Assembly: GCA_002789955.1 (NCBI GenBank) | Contig: PFUG01000542.1 | Span: 1-44,431, forward strand | Direction: 5' to 3' | Source of the DNA: Deltaproteobacteria bacterium CG_4_9_14_3_um_filter_63_12 | GTDB taxonomy: Bacteria; Myxococcota_A; Bradymonadia; UBA4248; UM-FILTER-63-12 | DNA: 44,431 bases | Part shown: positions 17,062 to 26,129 of the stretch, one piece after another | Numbering within the stretch: the first letter of the stretch is position 1 | How the letters are laid out: each line of letters opens with the position of its first letter | Translations under genes and position numbers: made by a program | Notes under the pieces: model-generated | Told to the model about the DNA's origin: nothing | Seen by the model: only the letters and a program-made list of their open reading frames with translations | Databases searched by the model: none

Positions 17062-17627
17062 GGGGTCACCTGTGCGGGGTGCATCGGTTCGGCGACATCT
17101 CCCAGCATGGGAGCGGTGTCTTCACAGGAATTGACGAGCAGGACGAGGTCCGCAACGTCTCCGACTGCCCCTTTCCCTTTGCAGAACGCTTCGATCGCCA
17201 GGGTGAGGTCGGTCTCGGCCTTGGCGAGGTCCTCGGCGCTGTCGAGCTGTCCGCAGTTCGCTTTGGCCAGCGTCTCTTGCACGACGAGCAGCAGGGCATC
17301 CTGATTCGCAGAGGCATAGTCCCCAAGACTGGCTGCGTAGGTCGAGAAGCGGACCTGGAAAGTGAGGTACTGCTCGCTCTTGAGGTAGACAGAGGCGGTG
17401 CCGGTGGTGGGCATGACGAGGGTGGCATAGACCGGCGCGGGCATGTCTCCGCCCATCCCCATCTCCGGGTCGCCGGCATAGGCCACCGAAGTGACCGCCG
17501 CGCTGCAGGCTACGACCATTGCCCCCGTCCCGAGCGAACGTAGGAACGTGCGTCGGCTGAGCCGGTGCGCCTCGAGGTCCGGGTATTTGGGGTCGTCATA
17601 GTTGCGAAGGGGCCTGCGAGACTTCAT
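17058..17627 (-). CDS. Tat-exported protein of unknown function (paralogue 1)
   Basis: This is the first gene of the tandem minus-strand trio, 189 residues long. The leader has LSRRTFLRSLGTGAMVVACS and ends at about AYA before GDPEMG, a classical Tat signal. The mature domain mirrors the neighbour: VYLKSEQYLTFQVRFSTYAA, a helical centre, and LVLLVNSCEDTAPMLGDVAE near the end. An SD, AAGGAG, precedes the ATG. Equal length and collinear motifs show a tandem duplication. The promoter should lie in the 250 bases upstream (17628-17875), where I see no clear consensus. Confidence 0.8.
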   Translation of the reverse strand: MKSRRPLRNYDDPKYPDLEAHRLSRRTFLRSLGTGAMVVACSAAVTSVAYAGDPEMGMGGDMPAPVYATLVMPTTGTASVYLKSEQYLTFQVRFSTYAASLGDYASANQDALLLVVQETLAKANCGQLDSAEDLAKAETDLTLAIEAFCKGKGAVGDVADLVLLVNSCEDTAPMLGDVAEPMHPAQVTP

Positions 17628-17875
17628 CGGTCGACTCCTTTCCGGTTGTTCAGCCGGAGAGGTGAAACGCGCGAGAGGAGGGTTGGATCTACGTCGAAGC
17701 GAGTTGGCGCGAGAATAAACTCGTTCGGGCGATCTTTCAACGGGTCTCGCCCTGAGTCGGGTTCACGAATCGGCAACAACACAGGTGTTCCTGCCCCGCA
17801 GCCAGTCCACTGGACTCGATTGCCTAGCGGTGTGCGGCGAACTGGAAATTTGAACTCCCTGTCCCGTCCTGACGA

Positions 17876-18517
17876 TCAGAGAATAAAGATCAAGAGGACG
17901 CCCATAATCACGACCAAGGCGACCAACGCCCCCATGACGAGGACCAAGGTGCGATCGCTCTCACCGTGCTCCTTGTCGAGGTCAGAGGAGGTGGGCGTGT
18001 TGCGTTTGATGGCCGCGGCACTGGGCAACGACCGGGACACTGCGACGGGCCCAGGAGGCGGCTCGATGAGGGCGTCGTCCGAGAGCCAGACGTCGGTGTT
18101 GCTCTTCTGCGCCATGTCCGCGAGCATCTGCTGAGCGATGAGCAGAGAGTCCTCTTGCTCGCTGACCTCACGAGGGTCTACTGGGGAGTTGTCCGCAATC
18201 TTGGAGAGCATGCGCTGGGCGATCAGGAGAGAGTCCCTTTCGGATTGCGCGTTGGGCTGCTCGGCGGCCATCTGGAAGAGCATCTGCTGAGCGATCATCA
18301 GAGAGTCGCGTTGCGCCGCGACCTCCTGTGGCGTCGGTGCCGACTGTCCTGAAACCATGCGGTAGAGCATCCGCTCAGCCACCAACAAAGAGTCGTGCTC
18401 TGGCTTGGTCTGGACCGGAAACTCGAACCGTTTGGGCTGAGCTGCCTCTTTTGCCGCCGCCAGTTGGGCGTCACTCCAGCCCACTGGGCGCCCCATCGGG
18501 GGCTGCTTCGCTGCCAT
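17876..18517 (-). CDS. Tail-anchored protein with four DSLLIAQ-type helical repeats
   Basis: A strong SD (GGAGGAAGC) precedes the ATG of this 213-residue protein. It carries four copies of a 13-residue amphipathic motif: DSLLVAERMLYRM (42-54), DSLMIAQQMLFQM (71-83), DSLLIAQRMLSKI (95-107) and DSLLIAQQMLADM (123-135). Linkers between them are of variable length. A proline-rich and polar region follows, then one C-terminal membrane helix (about 190-213, LVLVMGALVALVVIMGVLLI) that ends the protein. There is no N-terminal signal, so the repeats should face the cytoplasm on a tail anchor. I recognise no family; the repeats look like short docking helices for a partner protein. Confidence 0.8.
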   Translation of the reverse strand: MAAKQPPMGRPVGWSDAQLAAAKEAAQPKRFEFPVQTKPEHDSLLVAERMLYRMVSGQSAPTPQEVAAQRDSLMIAQQMLFQMAAEQPNAQSERDSLLIAQRMLSKIADNSPVDPREVSEQEDSLLIAQQMLADMAQKSNTDVWLSDDALIEPPPGPVAVSRSLPSAAAIKRNTPTSSDLDKEHGESDRTLVLVMGALVALVVIMGVLLIFIL

Positions 18518-18968
18518 GCTTCCTCCAAAAAACTCAACGAAACTGCGGCGCTAGAGCCCACAAGGACACTGCGGTGTGATGAGCACGGCGTCGAAAACGA
18601 AATCGCCGAGGCGCCCAGTATACGGCGGACGCTCCACCGATGCAGGTTTTTGTGGTTCGACGATCACGAGCGTAGGGACACACGGTGCCTCACCTCGAGC
18701 CACTCGGTGTGCACGATCGGCGTTCAGCTCCACTTGACAAGAACGAGCGTCTTCCTTCATACAGCCGAAGTACTCTTTATCAAGAGGGGAAAACTGGACA
18801 GCATTAGTCCAAATCGTGGCCCGCTCTTCGCCCCTGCGATGCCCTTGCTCGCATCCAAACCGACTAGAAATCAATACTTTCTCTCTCCCGCAACAGAAAG
18901 TCGGAAACCTATTTGCTGATTTGGCCGACAACCCCTTTTCGCTTCGCCCTCGAACCTGGAGGTCCACA
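18518..18968. other. Divergent intergenic region, no gene seen
   Basis: The region separates two divergent genes and should hold both promoters. It is less GC-rich than its flanks around 18760-18910. Frames running through it lack credible starts or coding character. GGAGG at 18955-18959 is the SD of the downstream lipoprotein gene. No terminator or confident promoter could be assigned. Confidence 0.4.
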
Positions 18969-21278
18969 ATGAAAGTCCTTGCTGAGCTCAAACCGAAATG
19001 CTGGCTACTTCTCGCCTTGCTCCTCGTGCTCTCGCCCGCGTGCCTCAGATCCCGCGGCCACGGACTCGACGGAGATGCTGTCGATGCCGAAGACGACGGG
19101 ACCAATGAGGTCAGCGGTGACGCCTCGACCGAGGTCGACGCCACCGTCGAGACCGAGGTCGACACGAGCGACGTGATCGTCCCCCTTGGAAACACGGGTT
19201 GTCCTGCTACCACCGGCGCCAAGCTCAGTGGCGTCGCGCGCATCGAGACCTTGCATCCGACGCCCAGAATCACGGGACCCGACGTTTTGGTGAAATTCCC
19301 CTGCGGCCGAGAGCTCGACGATCCCAGCAAGGACACCTGCGGACACGGGCAGATCTTGGTGTGGCTCTGCACCAGCCCCGACTGCAGCGCGGCCTTCGAC
19401 CCCGTGCGCACCCACATCAACCCCGAAGGTCAGCTCGATCCTCGGCAGACCAGCTTCGACAGCGAGCCCTTCGAGTTCTGCGGCCTGAGCGACGGGACCT
19501 ACTACCTCCTCCCCATCGTCGACCATGACGGCGACGAGGCCCTGACCGACATGGACTGGACCATGGGCATCAAGAACCTAGGAAGCACCTCCGTCAGCTG
19601 GCCCGCGCGCGTCGCTGGCTACGAGGTGAGCGTCGCTGGTGCGGACGTCACGCTCCCCACTGCGTTGGCTTCGAGCAGCGCTCAAGCCTCGCCGGTCGTG
19701 GTCAACTACTTCTACTACCGCCATCCGACCCCCATCCGACCGGCCGAGCCGAGCTGGCTCTTCATGACGGCGAGCATGCACCCCGACGTCTCGACGACCG
19801 GCGTGGGCGTCCGCGCGCTCGACCTACAGAGTGGCCAAGAATTCGACCAGATCGCGGGCCCGAACCTCGACGCCGCTTCGCTCGCCCTCGACGGCGCACG
19901 CTACGAAGGCGACCTCGAGACCCTGGCGCGGGACGACCACACCGTCTTCCTCGGCACAGACCGACACGGCGTCATCCTCTCGGTCGCCCTGTCGCCCACG
20001 GGCGCAATCCAGCAGGGACACACCATCGACTTGCGCAACTCCGGCATCACCTTCGGCAGCAGCGACGTCTCTCATCACGCCGCCGTCGGCCGTTCGCCCA
20101 ACCACGACTGGTTGCTCGTCGCCAATCGCGAGATCGCCGGCAAACCCATGCCTCACCAGCCCCGCAACCCGCTCTTCGCCATCAACATCGACAACCTCGC
20201 CACTGCGGACATCACCGACGCCGTGGCGCTCAACAGCATCACCAACCTGCCTCTCGACAAGGTTCGCTTCGACGAAGTCGCCTACTACAACGGCGTCTTC
20301 TATGCCGCGGAGACCGGAAAGAACTCACAGGCGCGTCAAGACGGACTCAACCGCTTGTGGGCCTTCAAGCTCACCGACGCTGGGCAGCTCTCGGAACTCA
20401 ACATCTACGACGGCCCGCTCTACAACGCCGAGGGCGACGTCTCCGAGTGCGGCACCAATCCCCCCTATCGCCGTGCCGGCCTGTGGGTGGGCAGCTTCAA
20501 CGGCAAAACCCACGCCTTCCTCGGCGGGCTACGGACGGTTTCGGTCTGGAGCTTCACCGGTGACGACCCGGCCGCTGGCCTCCGAATCCAGTCGGGCAGC
20601 GGCGTCGACCTCTTCGATCCGCGCCTCGACGACTATTCCGTGGGCTACAGCCTGATGCGACCCAGCCCAGACGGCAACAAGCTCTTCGTGTTCGGCGACT
20701 GCAAGAGCCGCTGGCTCGCCTCTCGTCAGCCTGACTACGCGGGCACGGGTGGCACCCAATCGCGACGCCGGGTCGCCGTCTTGGATCTGAGCACCGCCGA
20801 CGCCGACGGGCTCCCCCCCTTCGACACCGCTTACGGCGACCGCGCCTCGGCTCCCGACGTGGTGCGCGCCAGCCTGAGCGCCACGGACGAAACCCTGAGT
20901 CAGAGCATCGTCATGGGCATCGGCATGGATTGCCGCGCCGTCCTTTGGGACATCTACGATGTGTTCGGCTACTCCAACGTCGCTGGCCACACCTTCGGCT
21001 CGGACTGCATCATCAACCAGGCCGCGGACGCCGTCATCACCGACAAGGCGATCTACGTCATCGGCGAAGGCTCGCAAGCCTTCGGGACCACAGGCCTCGG
21101 CGTCTCCTCTGAGCTCCTGGTGCTCGACCTCGCCTCCGGCCGTGAGGTGCTCGATCCCAACTGGCAATGGTTCTACGAAGGCTCGGCTTTCGAGAACCGC
21201 TTCGGCTACTTTGGCCTCACCGTCGGAGAACGCGACACCACCGACACCATCAAGGGCCTATTCCTGGTCGACAAGTAG
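18969..21278 (+). CDS. Large predicted surface lipoprotein of unknown function
   Basis: The ATG at 18969 has an SD (GGAGG) and opens a signal peptide, KCWLLLALLLVLSPAC, with a likely lipidated cysteine; 769 residues in all. A highly acidic linker follows (DGDAVDAEDDGTNEVSGDAS and more Asp/Glu-Thr), typical of surface lipoproteins in this group. The rest has regular blocks such as VFLGTDRHGVILSVAL, LNRLWAFKLTDAG, RRVAVLDLSTADADG and ELLVLDLASGREV, which suggest a beta-propeller-like fold. No catalytic motif is seen. A terminator follows 22 bases after the stop. It is apparently a single-gene unit. Confidence 0.75.
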   Translation: MKVLAELKPKCWLLLALLLVLSPACLRSRGHGLDGDAVDAEDDGTNEVSGDASTEVDATVETEVDTSDVIVPLGNTGCPATTGAKLSGVARIETLHPTPRITGPDVLVKFPCGRELDDPSKDTCGHGQILVWLCTSPDCSAAFDPVRTHINPEGQLDPRQTSFDSEPFEFCGLSDGTYYLLPIVDHDGDEALTDMDWTMGIKNLGSTSVSWPARVAGYEVSVAGADVTLPTALASSSAQASPVVVNYFYYRHPTPIRPAEPSWLFMTASMHPDVSTTGVGVRALDLQSGQEFDQIAGPNLDAASLALDGARYEGDLETLARDDHTVFLGTDRHGVILSVALSPTGAIQQGHTIDLRNSGITFGSSDVSHHAAVGRSPNHDWLLVANREIAGKPMPHQPRNPLFAINIDNLATADITDAVALNSITNLPLDKVRFDEVAYYNGVFYAAETGKNSQARQDGLNRLWAFKLTDAGQLSELNIYDGPLYNAEGDVSECGTNPPYRRAGLWVGSFNGKTHAFLGGLRTVSVWSFTGDDPAAGLRIQSGSGVDLFDPRLDDYSVGYSLMRPSPDGNKLFVFGDCKSRWLASRQPDYAGTGGTQSRRRVAVLDLSTADADGLPPFDTAYGDRASAPDVVRASLSATDETLSQSIVMGIGMDCRAVLWDIYDVFGYSNVAGHTFGSDCIINQAADAVITDKAIYVIGEGSQAFGTTGLGVSSELLVLDLASGREVLDPNWQWFYEGSAFENRFGYFGLTVGERDTTDTIKGLFLVDK

Positions 21279-21300
21279 ACAACAGAGCGCGGCTCATGAG

Positions 21301-21335
21301 GAGGGTCAGGGGAGAGCTCCCCTGGCCCTCTTTCT
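21301..21335 (+). terminator. Rho-independent terminator after the lipoprotein gene
   Basis: GAGGGTCAGGGGA pairs with TCCCCTGGCCCTC over a GAGC loop, with one G-T pair, and is followed by TTTCTCG. The position fits the end of the 18969-21278 transcript. Confidence 0.8.
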
Positions 21336-21420
21336 CGTTGGGTCGCGTGGGCTGCGCGCGTTGTGGCCAGCACGCGCTTCTGTATAGGGTTCAGCCTGTT
21401 TTTCCTGCGGTGGGAGCATC

Positions 21421-23010
21421 GTGAACCAGACCCCCCTGACACCCCTTATCGGACAAGTACGATGCGCATCATCGCGTCGCGTGCATGTTGCTTGGCTCAT
21501 CGGGCTGCTCGCTCTCTTGGTGCCCGTTGCGTCTTGGTCGCAAGAGACGAGCGACCGCTGGCCGATGAGCGAAGTCGAAGCGCTGCGGCTGGTGCTGGGG
21601 GAACACCCGCGCCTAGCCGGTCCGCAGAAGGGAGTCGACGCCGCCCAGAGGTCCGTCGACGGCAGCGACGCCACCCAGCCTTGGCTCTTCTCGGCCTCCG
21701 CGGAGTACACGCACCAAGATCGGCCCATCCGCGACGCGTTCAGCCGTGGCATGCAGATTCAGGACTCTTTCGTCTGGTCCGTCGCATTTGCCAAGACCTG
21801 GGAGTTCGGACTCGAGCTCGTGCTGGCATTGGACAACACCGTCTCCCGCAGTGAGACGCCGCTCGTCCTGGCCCTCAACGGAGCGGAGGTCAAACAACGT
21901 CGGCTGACCGGGCCCTTCAACTTCTCGGTGCTGTCGGCCAGCCTCACACAGCATCTGCTCAAGGGCGCGTCGCAGGTCGTCAATTCGCTCCCACAACAAC
22001 GCGCAGAGCTGGAGCTCAGCGCAGCACAGCTCGAGGTCGCGCGGCAACGCAACCAAGTTCTCTACGAGGCGCTGACGGCGTACTGGGAGCTGCAACGCGC
22101 CGAGGCCGCCCTGGAGCTGCGCCGCAAGAGTGTCGGGTATGTCCGACAGCAGCAGGAGATCGTCGACGAGCTCATCGACGCCGGAACCACCGCGCGCATC
22201 GAGGCCGACTTCGTCGAGCAGCAGCTGGTCACCGCTCAGGACGCCGTCGCCCTTGCCGAGCTCTCCCGCGACCTGCGAGAGCTCGAGCTGCGACAAGCCC
22301 TCGCCCTCCCGGCCGACGAGCAGATGAAGATCCTGCCCACCACGCCCATGTCCGTTCCAGCCAAACGACAAGAAACCCTCAAAGACATGACGACCGAGGT
22401 CATCGAAACCTCGCAGGACCTCCAAGCCGCCCGACAGCGCCTCGCCATGCAGGAGTTGGAAGTGATCCGGTCGGCCGAAGAGACAGAGCCCACCTTGGAT
22501 CTCACCGCCCGCATCGCCCAGCAGGGTCTCGACGATCAGCTCGGCCTCTCGGACGGCTTCATGCTCGACGCCTACCGGCAGATCGCCCTCATCGAGTTCG
22601 GCGCCGTCAGCTTCGGCGCGATCTTCTCCATGCCTTTGGACAACGATTACGCCGAGGCCGCCGCCGAGAGCGCCGAAATCGAATACACCAAGGTCGAGGC
22701 CGAGGTGAAGCTTCTGGAAAACCAGACGGCGCTGCGCGTCGCGTCGTCCTACCGTACCCTCGATTCGACCCACAGCCGCTTGGCGCTGCTCGACAAGAGC
22801 GTCGACTTGGCGAAGCGCAACCTGGAGACCGGACAGGAACGCTACGCCGCCGGACACATCGCGAGCCTCGAGCTGATGCGGCTGCAGGAGGAGCTCGAGG
22901 GGGCGGAGGTCCAGCGACTCAACACCCAAATCGACCTCGTGCTGCGAGACCTCGAACTGGACTCGCTCAGTGGACGCTTGTTGGAACGCTTTGGGGTGGT
23001 CGAGCCATAA
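21421..23010 (+). CDS. TolC-family outer membrane channel protein
   Basis: This 529-residue protein fits the outer-membrane efflux (TolC/OEP) family. A signal sequence (VHVAWLIGLLALLVPVASWS) precedes a mature part made of two related halves of long helices. The first half includes YEALTAYWELQRAEAALELR, then VRQQQEIVDELIDAGTTARI and DLRELELRQALALP. The second half includes ESAEIEYTKVEAEVKLLE and ETGQERYAAGHIASLELMRL. Short strand segments between the helices would form the outer-membrane barrel. The start is a GTG with GGTGGGAG seven bases upstream. No inner-membrane pump or adaptor gene is adjacent, so it is a solitary channel that may serve a transporter encoded elsewhere. Confidence 0.88.
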   Translation: MNQTPLTPLIGQVRCASSRRVHVAWLIGLLALLVPVASWSQETSDRWPMSEVEALRLVLGEHPRLAGPQKGVDAAQRSVDGSDATQPWLFSASAEYTHQDRPIRDAFSRGMQIQDSFVWSVAFAKTWEFGLELVLALDNTVSRSETPLVLALNGAEVKQRRLTGPFNFSVLSASLTQHLLKGASQVVNSLPQQRAELELSAAQLEVARQRNQVLYEALTAYWELQRAEAALELRRKSVGYVRQQQEIVDELIDAGTTARIEADFVEQQLVTAQDAVALAELSRDLRELELRQALALPADEQMKILPTTPMSVPAKRQETLKDMTTEVIETSQDLQAARQRLAMQELEVIRSAEETEPTLDLTARIAQQGLDDQLGLSDGFMLDAYRQIALIEFGAVSFGAIFSMPLDNDYAEAAAESAEIEYTKVEAEVKLLENQTALRVASSYRTLDSTHSRLALLDKSVDLAKRNLETGQERYAAGHIASLELMRLQEELEGAEVQRLNTQIDLVLRDLELDSLSGRLLERFGVVEP

Positions 23011-23031
23011 CCTTGCACTCTTGCTCGGAAA

Positions 23032-23069
23032 ACGCAGAGAGGGGAGCCCGCGGGCTCCCCTCTCTGCGT
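23032..23069. terminator. 38-base perfect palindrome between convergent genes
   Basis: ACGCAGAGAGGGGAGCCCG is followed immediately by its exact reverse complement. It lies between the convergent tolC-like gene (+) and the small membrane-protein gene (-). Read on the minus strand it is followed by TTTTCC, a fair terminator for that gene; on the plus strand the T run is weak. Confidence 0.75.
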
Positions 23070-23088
23070 TCGTGCTGCGCGGTGTGCG

Positions 23089-23430
23089 CTATTTGCTGAC
23101 GGCGGCGAGTTCTTGGCGCTCGCTGCGCTTGGCGAGGGACTTGAGCAGCGGCATGAACGGCAGACCGGCAACGGTCCCGAGCAGCGCGCCCATAACCAGG
23201 AAGAAGAAGAGCGAGGAGACCAGCCCGATGAGCATCCCGCCGCCGGTCACGAGCTTGGCCATCATCGTGGGCTCGACCGGCGTGCCGAAGAGTGAGGCTG
23301 TCATCATGAGACCCATGTAGCCGCCGTAGAGCAGTCCAGGAATGGCACCGAGGAAGAGGAAGGCGAGGAAGCCACCGGTGGCGCCAGTGTAGGTCGGGGC
23401 GAGGAGCAGGTTTTTCTTGCTGAGTTTCAT
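23089..23430 (-). CDS. Small integral membrane protein
   Basis: This 113-residue protein has about three membrane helices: GATGGFLAFLFLGAIPGLLY, a glycine/methionine-rich GGYMGLMMTASLF segment, and GLVSSLFFFLVMGALLGTVA. The tail is short and basic (KSLAKRSERQELA). An SD (AAGGA) stands upstream of the ATG. No domain is recognised. A perfect palindrome just downstream probably terminates it. The upstream region is unusually AT-rich and should contain its promoter. Confidence 0.7.
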   Translation of the reverse strand: MKLSKKNLLLAPTYTGATGGFLAFLFLGAIPGLLYGGYMGLMMTASLFGTPVEPTMMAKLVTGGGMLIGLVSSLFFFLVMGALLGTVAGLPFMPLLKSLAKRSERQELAAVSK

Positions 23431-23859
23431 GGTCGTATCCTTGTTCGTGTGACCCGTGCTCGGGTCGAAGGTGAAAGGGGTGTCGGCCTGCGCGGCGGGG
23501 TGTTTGAGCTGGCCTCGTTGCGTCCGACGCCAGAACCTTGTGCACGCCTGATGCCAACTCTATTTATCGTTTATTTACGACAACTTACTAATATTCCGGG
23601 CGTCATATTGTCGGGAATTCCGGACGGCAAAGGCGTGTCCGGAGACGCCGACAGGTCGCCGAGAAGAGACGAATAGACAAACGATTTCAAAGACCTATGG
23701 TGCATTCCAGGTTTTCGGAAGGCGCATTCCGGTTCTCGGCTCGCTCCATCGCGGCCTGGCAGCGAGTCATGAGTCCCCGCTCCTTGCGTTTCTTTAGGTG
23801 AGCCTTTGAAATGCCGTCTCCTTCCTCAAACACACCCCTTCCTCCGACGTGGTGAGCAG
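23431..23859. other. Divergent intergenic region with AT-rich core
   Basis: This region separates a minus-strand membrane-protein gene from the DUF4139 run. A block near 23555-23610 (TTTATCGTTTATTTACGAC and on) is much richer in A and T than the surroundings and is the likely promoter zone for one or both genes. A seven-base stem, TCCGGAC (23619-23625) and GTCCGGA (23637-23643), could be an operator. GCATTCC followed by a GTTTTCGG-like string occurs twice near 23702 and 23724. No gene is seen. Confidence 0.4.
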
Positions 23860-26070
23860 ATGATCAGCCTGGATTCGAAACTCGAATTGGTGCGGGTTCA
23901 TTACAGAGGGGCCACGGTGCGTCGCCGCGCGCGCGTGCTCACAGGAAGCGACGGCCGCTTCCCGACGCAAGTCGAGATCGCCGGACTTCCGCTCTCGCTC
24001 GACGACTCACGGGTCAGCCTTCGCGCCGACGACGACCGAATCGTCGTCACGGGTGTGCGGGTGAGTTTGCACATCAAACCTCGCAACGAGGTTATCGAAG
24101 AGCCCAACACCGAACGTTTGAAAGAGCTCCGTCGAGAGATCGAGGTGCACCAAGCCCGCTCCCGCCAGCTCGAGCTGGAAATCGGGATGTTGGAGTCCAT
24201 GGAGGTGCCGGAGCGTCCAGAGCCCGAAGAAGGCCAAGCGCCACCGCCTTCGCCCATGACCGCCCGACTCGCCCTCGAGCAGTTCGTCAACTCCTCGGTC
24301 GAAGAGCGCCTGGCCACACTCCGTGAGGCCCGGAAAGAGCTGCGCGAGATGCGTGAGGAGCAGGCCGCGATTGAGCGAGCCGTCACCCTGCTCTCCTCCT
24401 CGAAGACCGCTCGGGCCGATGAGATCACCAAGATGGTCACGGCCCGTCTGGAGGTCGAAGGCATCGACCTCCCCGATGAGGTCGTCCTCGTGCTCGACTA
24501 CACCGTGCCTGGCGCACGCTGGGCACCGCAGTACCAGTGTCGCATCTCCAAGCTCGGAACCTCGGCCGAAATCCAGATGCGTGCCGTCGTCTGCCAGGCT
24601 AGTGGAGAAGATTGGCGAGGGGTCAAGCTGGAGCTCTCGACCGCAGACCCCGTGCTGTGGACCGATCTGCCCGAGCTGAGCTCGATCCGCATCGGCAAAG
24701 CCCAACCTCAACCGGCCGCCATCAAGGGATTCCGCCCAGCGCCTCAGGGTGCCTCTCAGCTCTTCTCCGACTTCGACCGCGACTACGCCGTTGTGCGCCG
24801 CGTCGTGCCCTCCCCTGCGGCCTGGACGCCTCCCTATGTGCAGGCGCCTAGCGCGCCCGACCTCGTTGACAGCGCCCCGAGCGTCAACAGGATGAGCGAC
24901 AAAGGGGGCTATGCCAGAGACCATGAAGCGGAGGAGCTCGACCTGTTGTGCGAGCCCACACCAGATGCGGTCGCCTCCTATGCCCCACCTCCTCCGCCTG
25001 CCTACGCGCCGGCCCCGCAAGCGATGCCGGTCCCAATGAAGGAGGCGGCGGTGCCGAGGAGACAGGAGGAGGCCAAGATGAAGAAGTCCGCCCCTCCACG
25101 GCCCTCCACGGCACCAGGTGGTGCGGGAATCGGACGCGGCGGAGAAGGTTTCGGCGGCCTCCCTTCCGAGCCGGCCGCTGCGCAGTCCTGGGCCTTCTCC
25201 AAACTTCGACTGCGTTCTTTCGACGACGCCCTGCGTGGCAAGCTCAATCCAGTCGATGTCCGCTCCGCCTACCTCGAGGACCTCGGCCGCAGCCACCTGA
25301 ACGTCGGCTTCGACGTGCTCTCTTTGGTCCAGACCGCCTACTCGAGGGCCCTCGAGGTCCTCCGCCTCGGATTGCCAAGCGGCTCCAGCGACGTTCGCCA
25401 AGCCGCGGGCTGGTTCGACTACGCGTACCAGAGCGCCTCCTGCGTCGACATCCCCGCCGACGGAGTCTTCCACTCGGTTCCAGTCGACACCCGCGAAGCC
25501 GGCTGCGAGATGGAGTATGTCGTGGTGCCGCGCGAGGATCCCAGCGTCTACCGCGTCGCTTCGCTCCACAACGCCTCGAAAGGCCCGCTCCTGCCCGGCC
25601 AGACCGAGGTCTACCTCGGCGGAGAGTTCATCCTCTCCACTCCCCTGCCGACCGTCGCACCAGGAGAGCGATTCCGCCTCGGTCTGGGCGTCGAGCAGGC
25701 CATCAAGTGCGCGCGCAACACGCACTTCACAGAGACCCGCAGCGGCTCCGCCGTCGTGGCGACCGCAGAGCTGTGGCACGAGATCGAGATCGAGATCGCC
25801 AACAACCTCAAGCGCGAAATCAAGCTGGAGGTCCGCGAACGCATCCCCTGCCCCGACACCGACGCCGAGGTCGTCGTGGAGGAGATCGCTGGCGACGTCT
25901 CACCACCCTGGATGCCCTACGACCAGAAGGAGCTCAACCTCGAGCTCACTGGCGGGCGCCGCTGGAGGGTTTCCGTCCCGGCCGCCGAGAAGATGACCCT
26001 CAAAGCCAAGTACGTCGTCAAGATCTACGCCAATAACGAGCTCGTCGGCGGCAACCGTCGCGAGGCCTGA
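23860..26070 (+). CDS. DUF4139-domain protein (mucoidy-inhibitor-A-like)
   Basis: From the ATG at 23860 this is a 736-residue protein. Residues 1-70 resemble the small N-terminal beta domain that pairs with DUF4139. Two coiled-coil stretches follow (ERLKELRREIEVHQARSRQL and VEERLATLREARKELREMRE). The DUF4139 hallmark is then seen: LDYTVPGARWAPQYQCRISK, a SGEDWRGVKLELSTADPVLW segment and, after a Pro/Ala/Gly-rich disordered stretch (PPPPAYAPAPQAMP), a C-terminal half. That half has PLLPGQTEVYLGGEFI and WHEIEIEIANNLKREIKLEV. There is no signal peptide. The family's biochemical role is unknown. An upstream in-frame TTG at 23806 would add 18 residues unlike the family. A related gene follows 59 bases on. 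Confidence 0.82.
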   Translation: MISLDSKLELVRVHYRGATVRRRARVLTGSDGRFPTQVEIAGLPLSLDDSRVSLRADDDRIVVTGVRVSLHIKPRNEVIEEPNTERLKELRREIEVHQARSRQLELEIGMLESMEVPERPEPEEGQAPPPSPMTARLALEQFVNSSVEERLATLREARKELREMREEQAAIERAVTLLSSSKTARADEITKMVTARLEVEGIDLPDEVVLVLDYTVPGARWAPQYQCRISKLGTSAEIQMRAVVCQASGEDWRGVKLELSTADPVLWTDLPELSSIRIGKAQPQPAAIKGFRPAPQGASQLFSDFDRDYAVVRRVVPSPAAWTPPYVQAPSAPDLVDSAPSVNRMSDKGGYARDHEAEELDLLCEPTPDAVASYAPPPPPAYAPAPQAMPVPMKEAAVPRRQEEAKMKKSAPPRPSTAPGGAGIGRGGEGFGGLPSEPAAAQSWAFSKLRLRSFDDALRGKLNPVDVRSAYLEDLGRSHLNVGFDVLSLVQTAYSRALEVLRLGLPSGSSDVRQAAGWFDYAYQSASCVDIPADGVFHSVPVDTREAGCEMEYVVVPREDPSVYRVASLHNASKGPLLPGQTEVYLGGEFILSTPLPTVAPGERFRLGLGVEQAIKCARNTHFTETRSGSAVVATAELWHEIEIEIANNLKREIKLEVRERIPCPDTDAEVVVEEIAGDVSPPWMPYDQKELNLELTGGRRWRVSVPAAEKMTLKAKYVVKIYANNELVGGNRREA

Positions 26071-26129
26071 GCCCTCCATACTTTGGGCCTGCGGTCGCGT
26101 TTCCCTCAAGACAGTTTCCGGAGACTCCG

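Noticed and set aside
23449-23676. 75-residue plus-strand frame in the AT-rich gap
   Set aside because: No SD, mixed composition, overlaps the likely promoter zone.
24007-25779. 590-residue minus-strand frame in the first DUF4139 gene
   Set aside because: Shadow of a well-supported plus-strand gene; no SD or domain.
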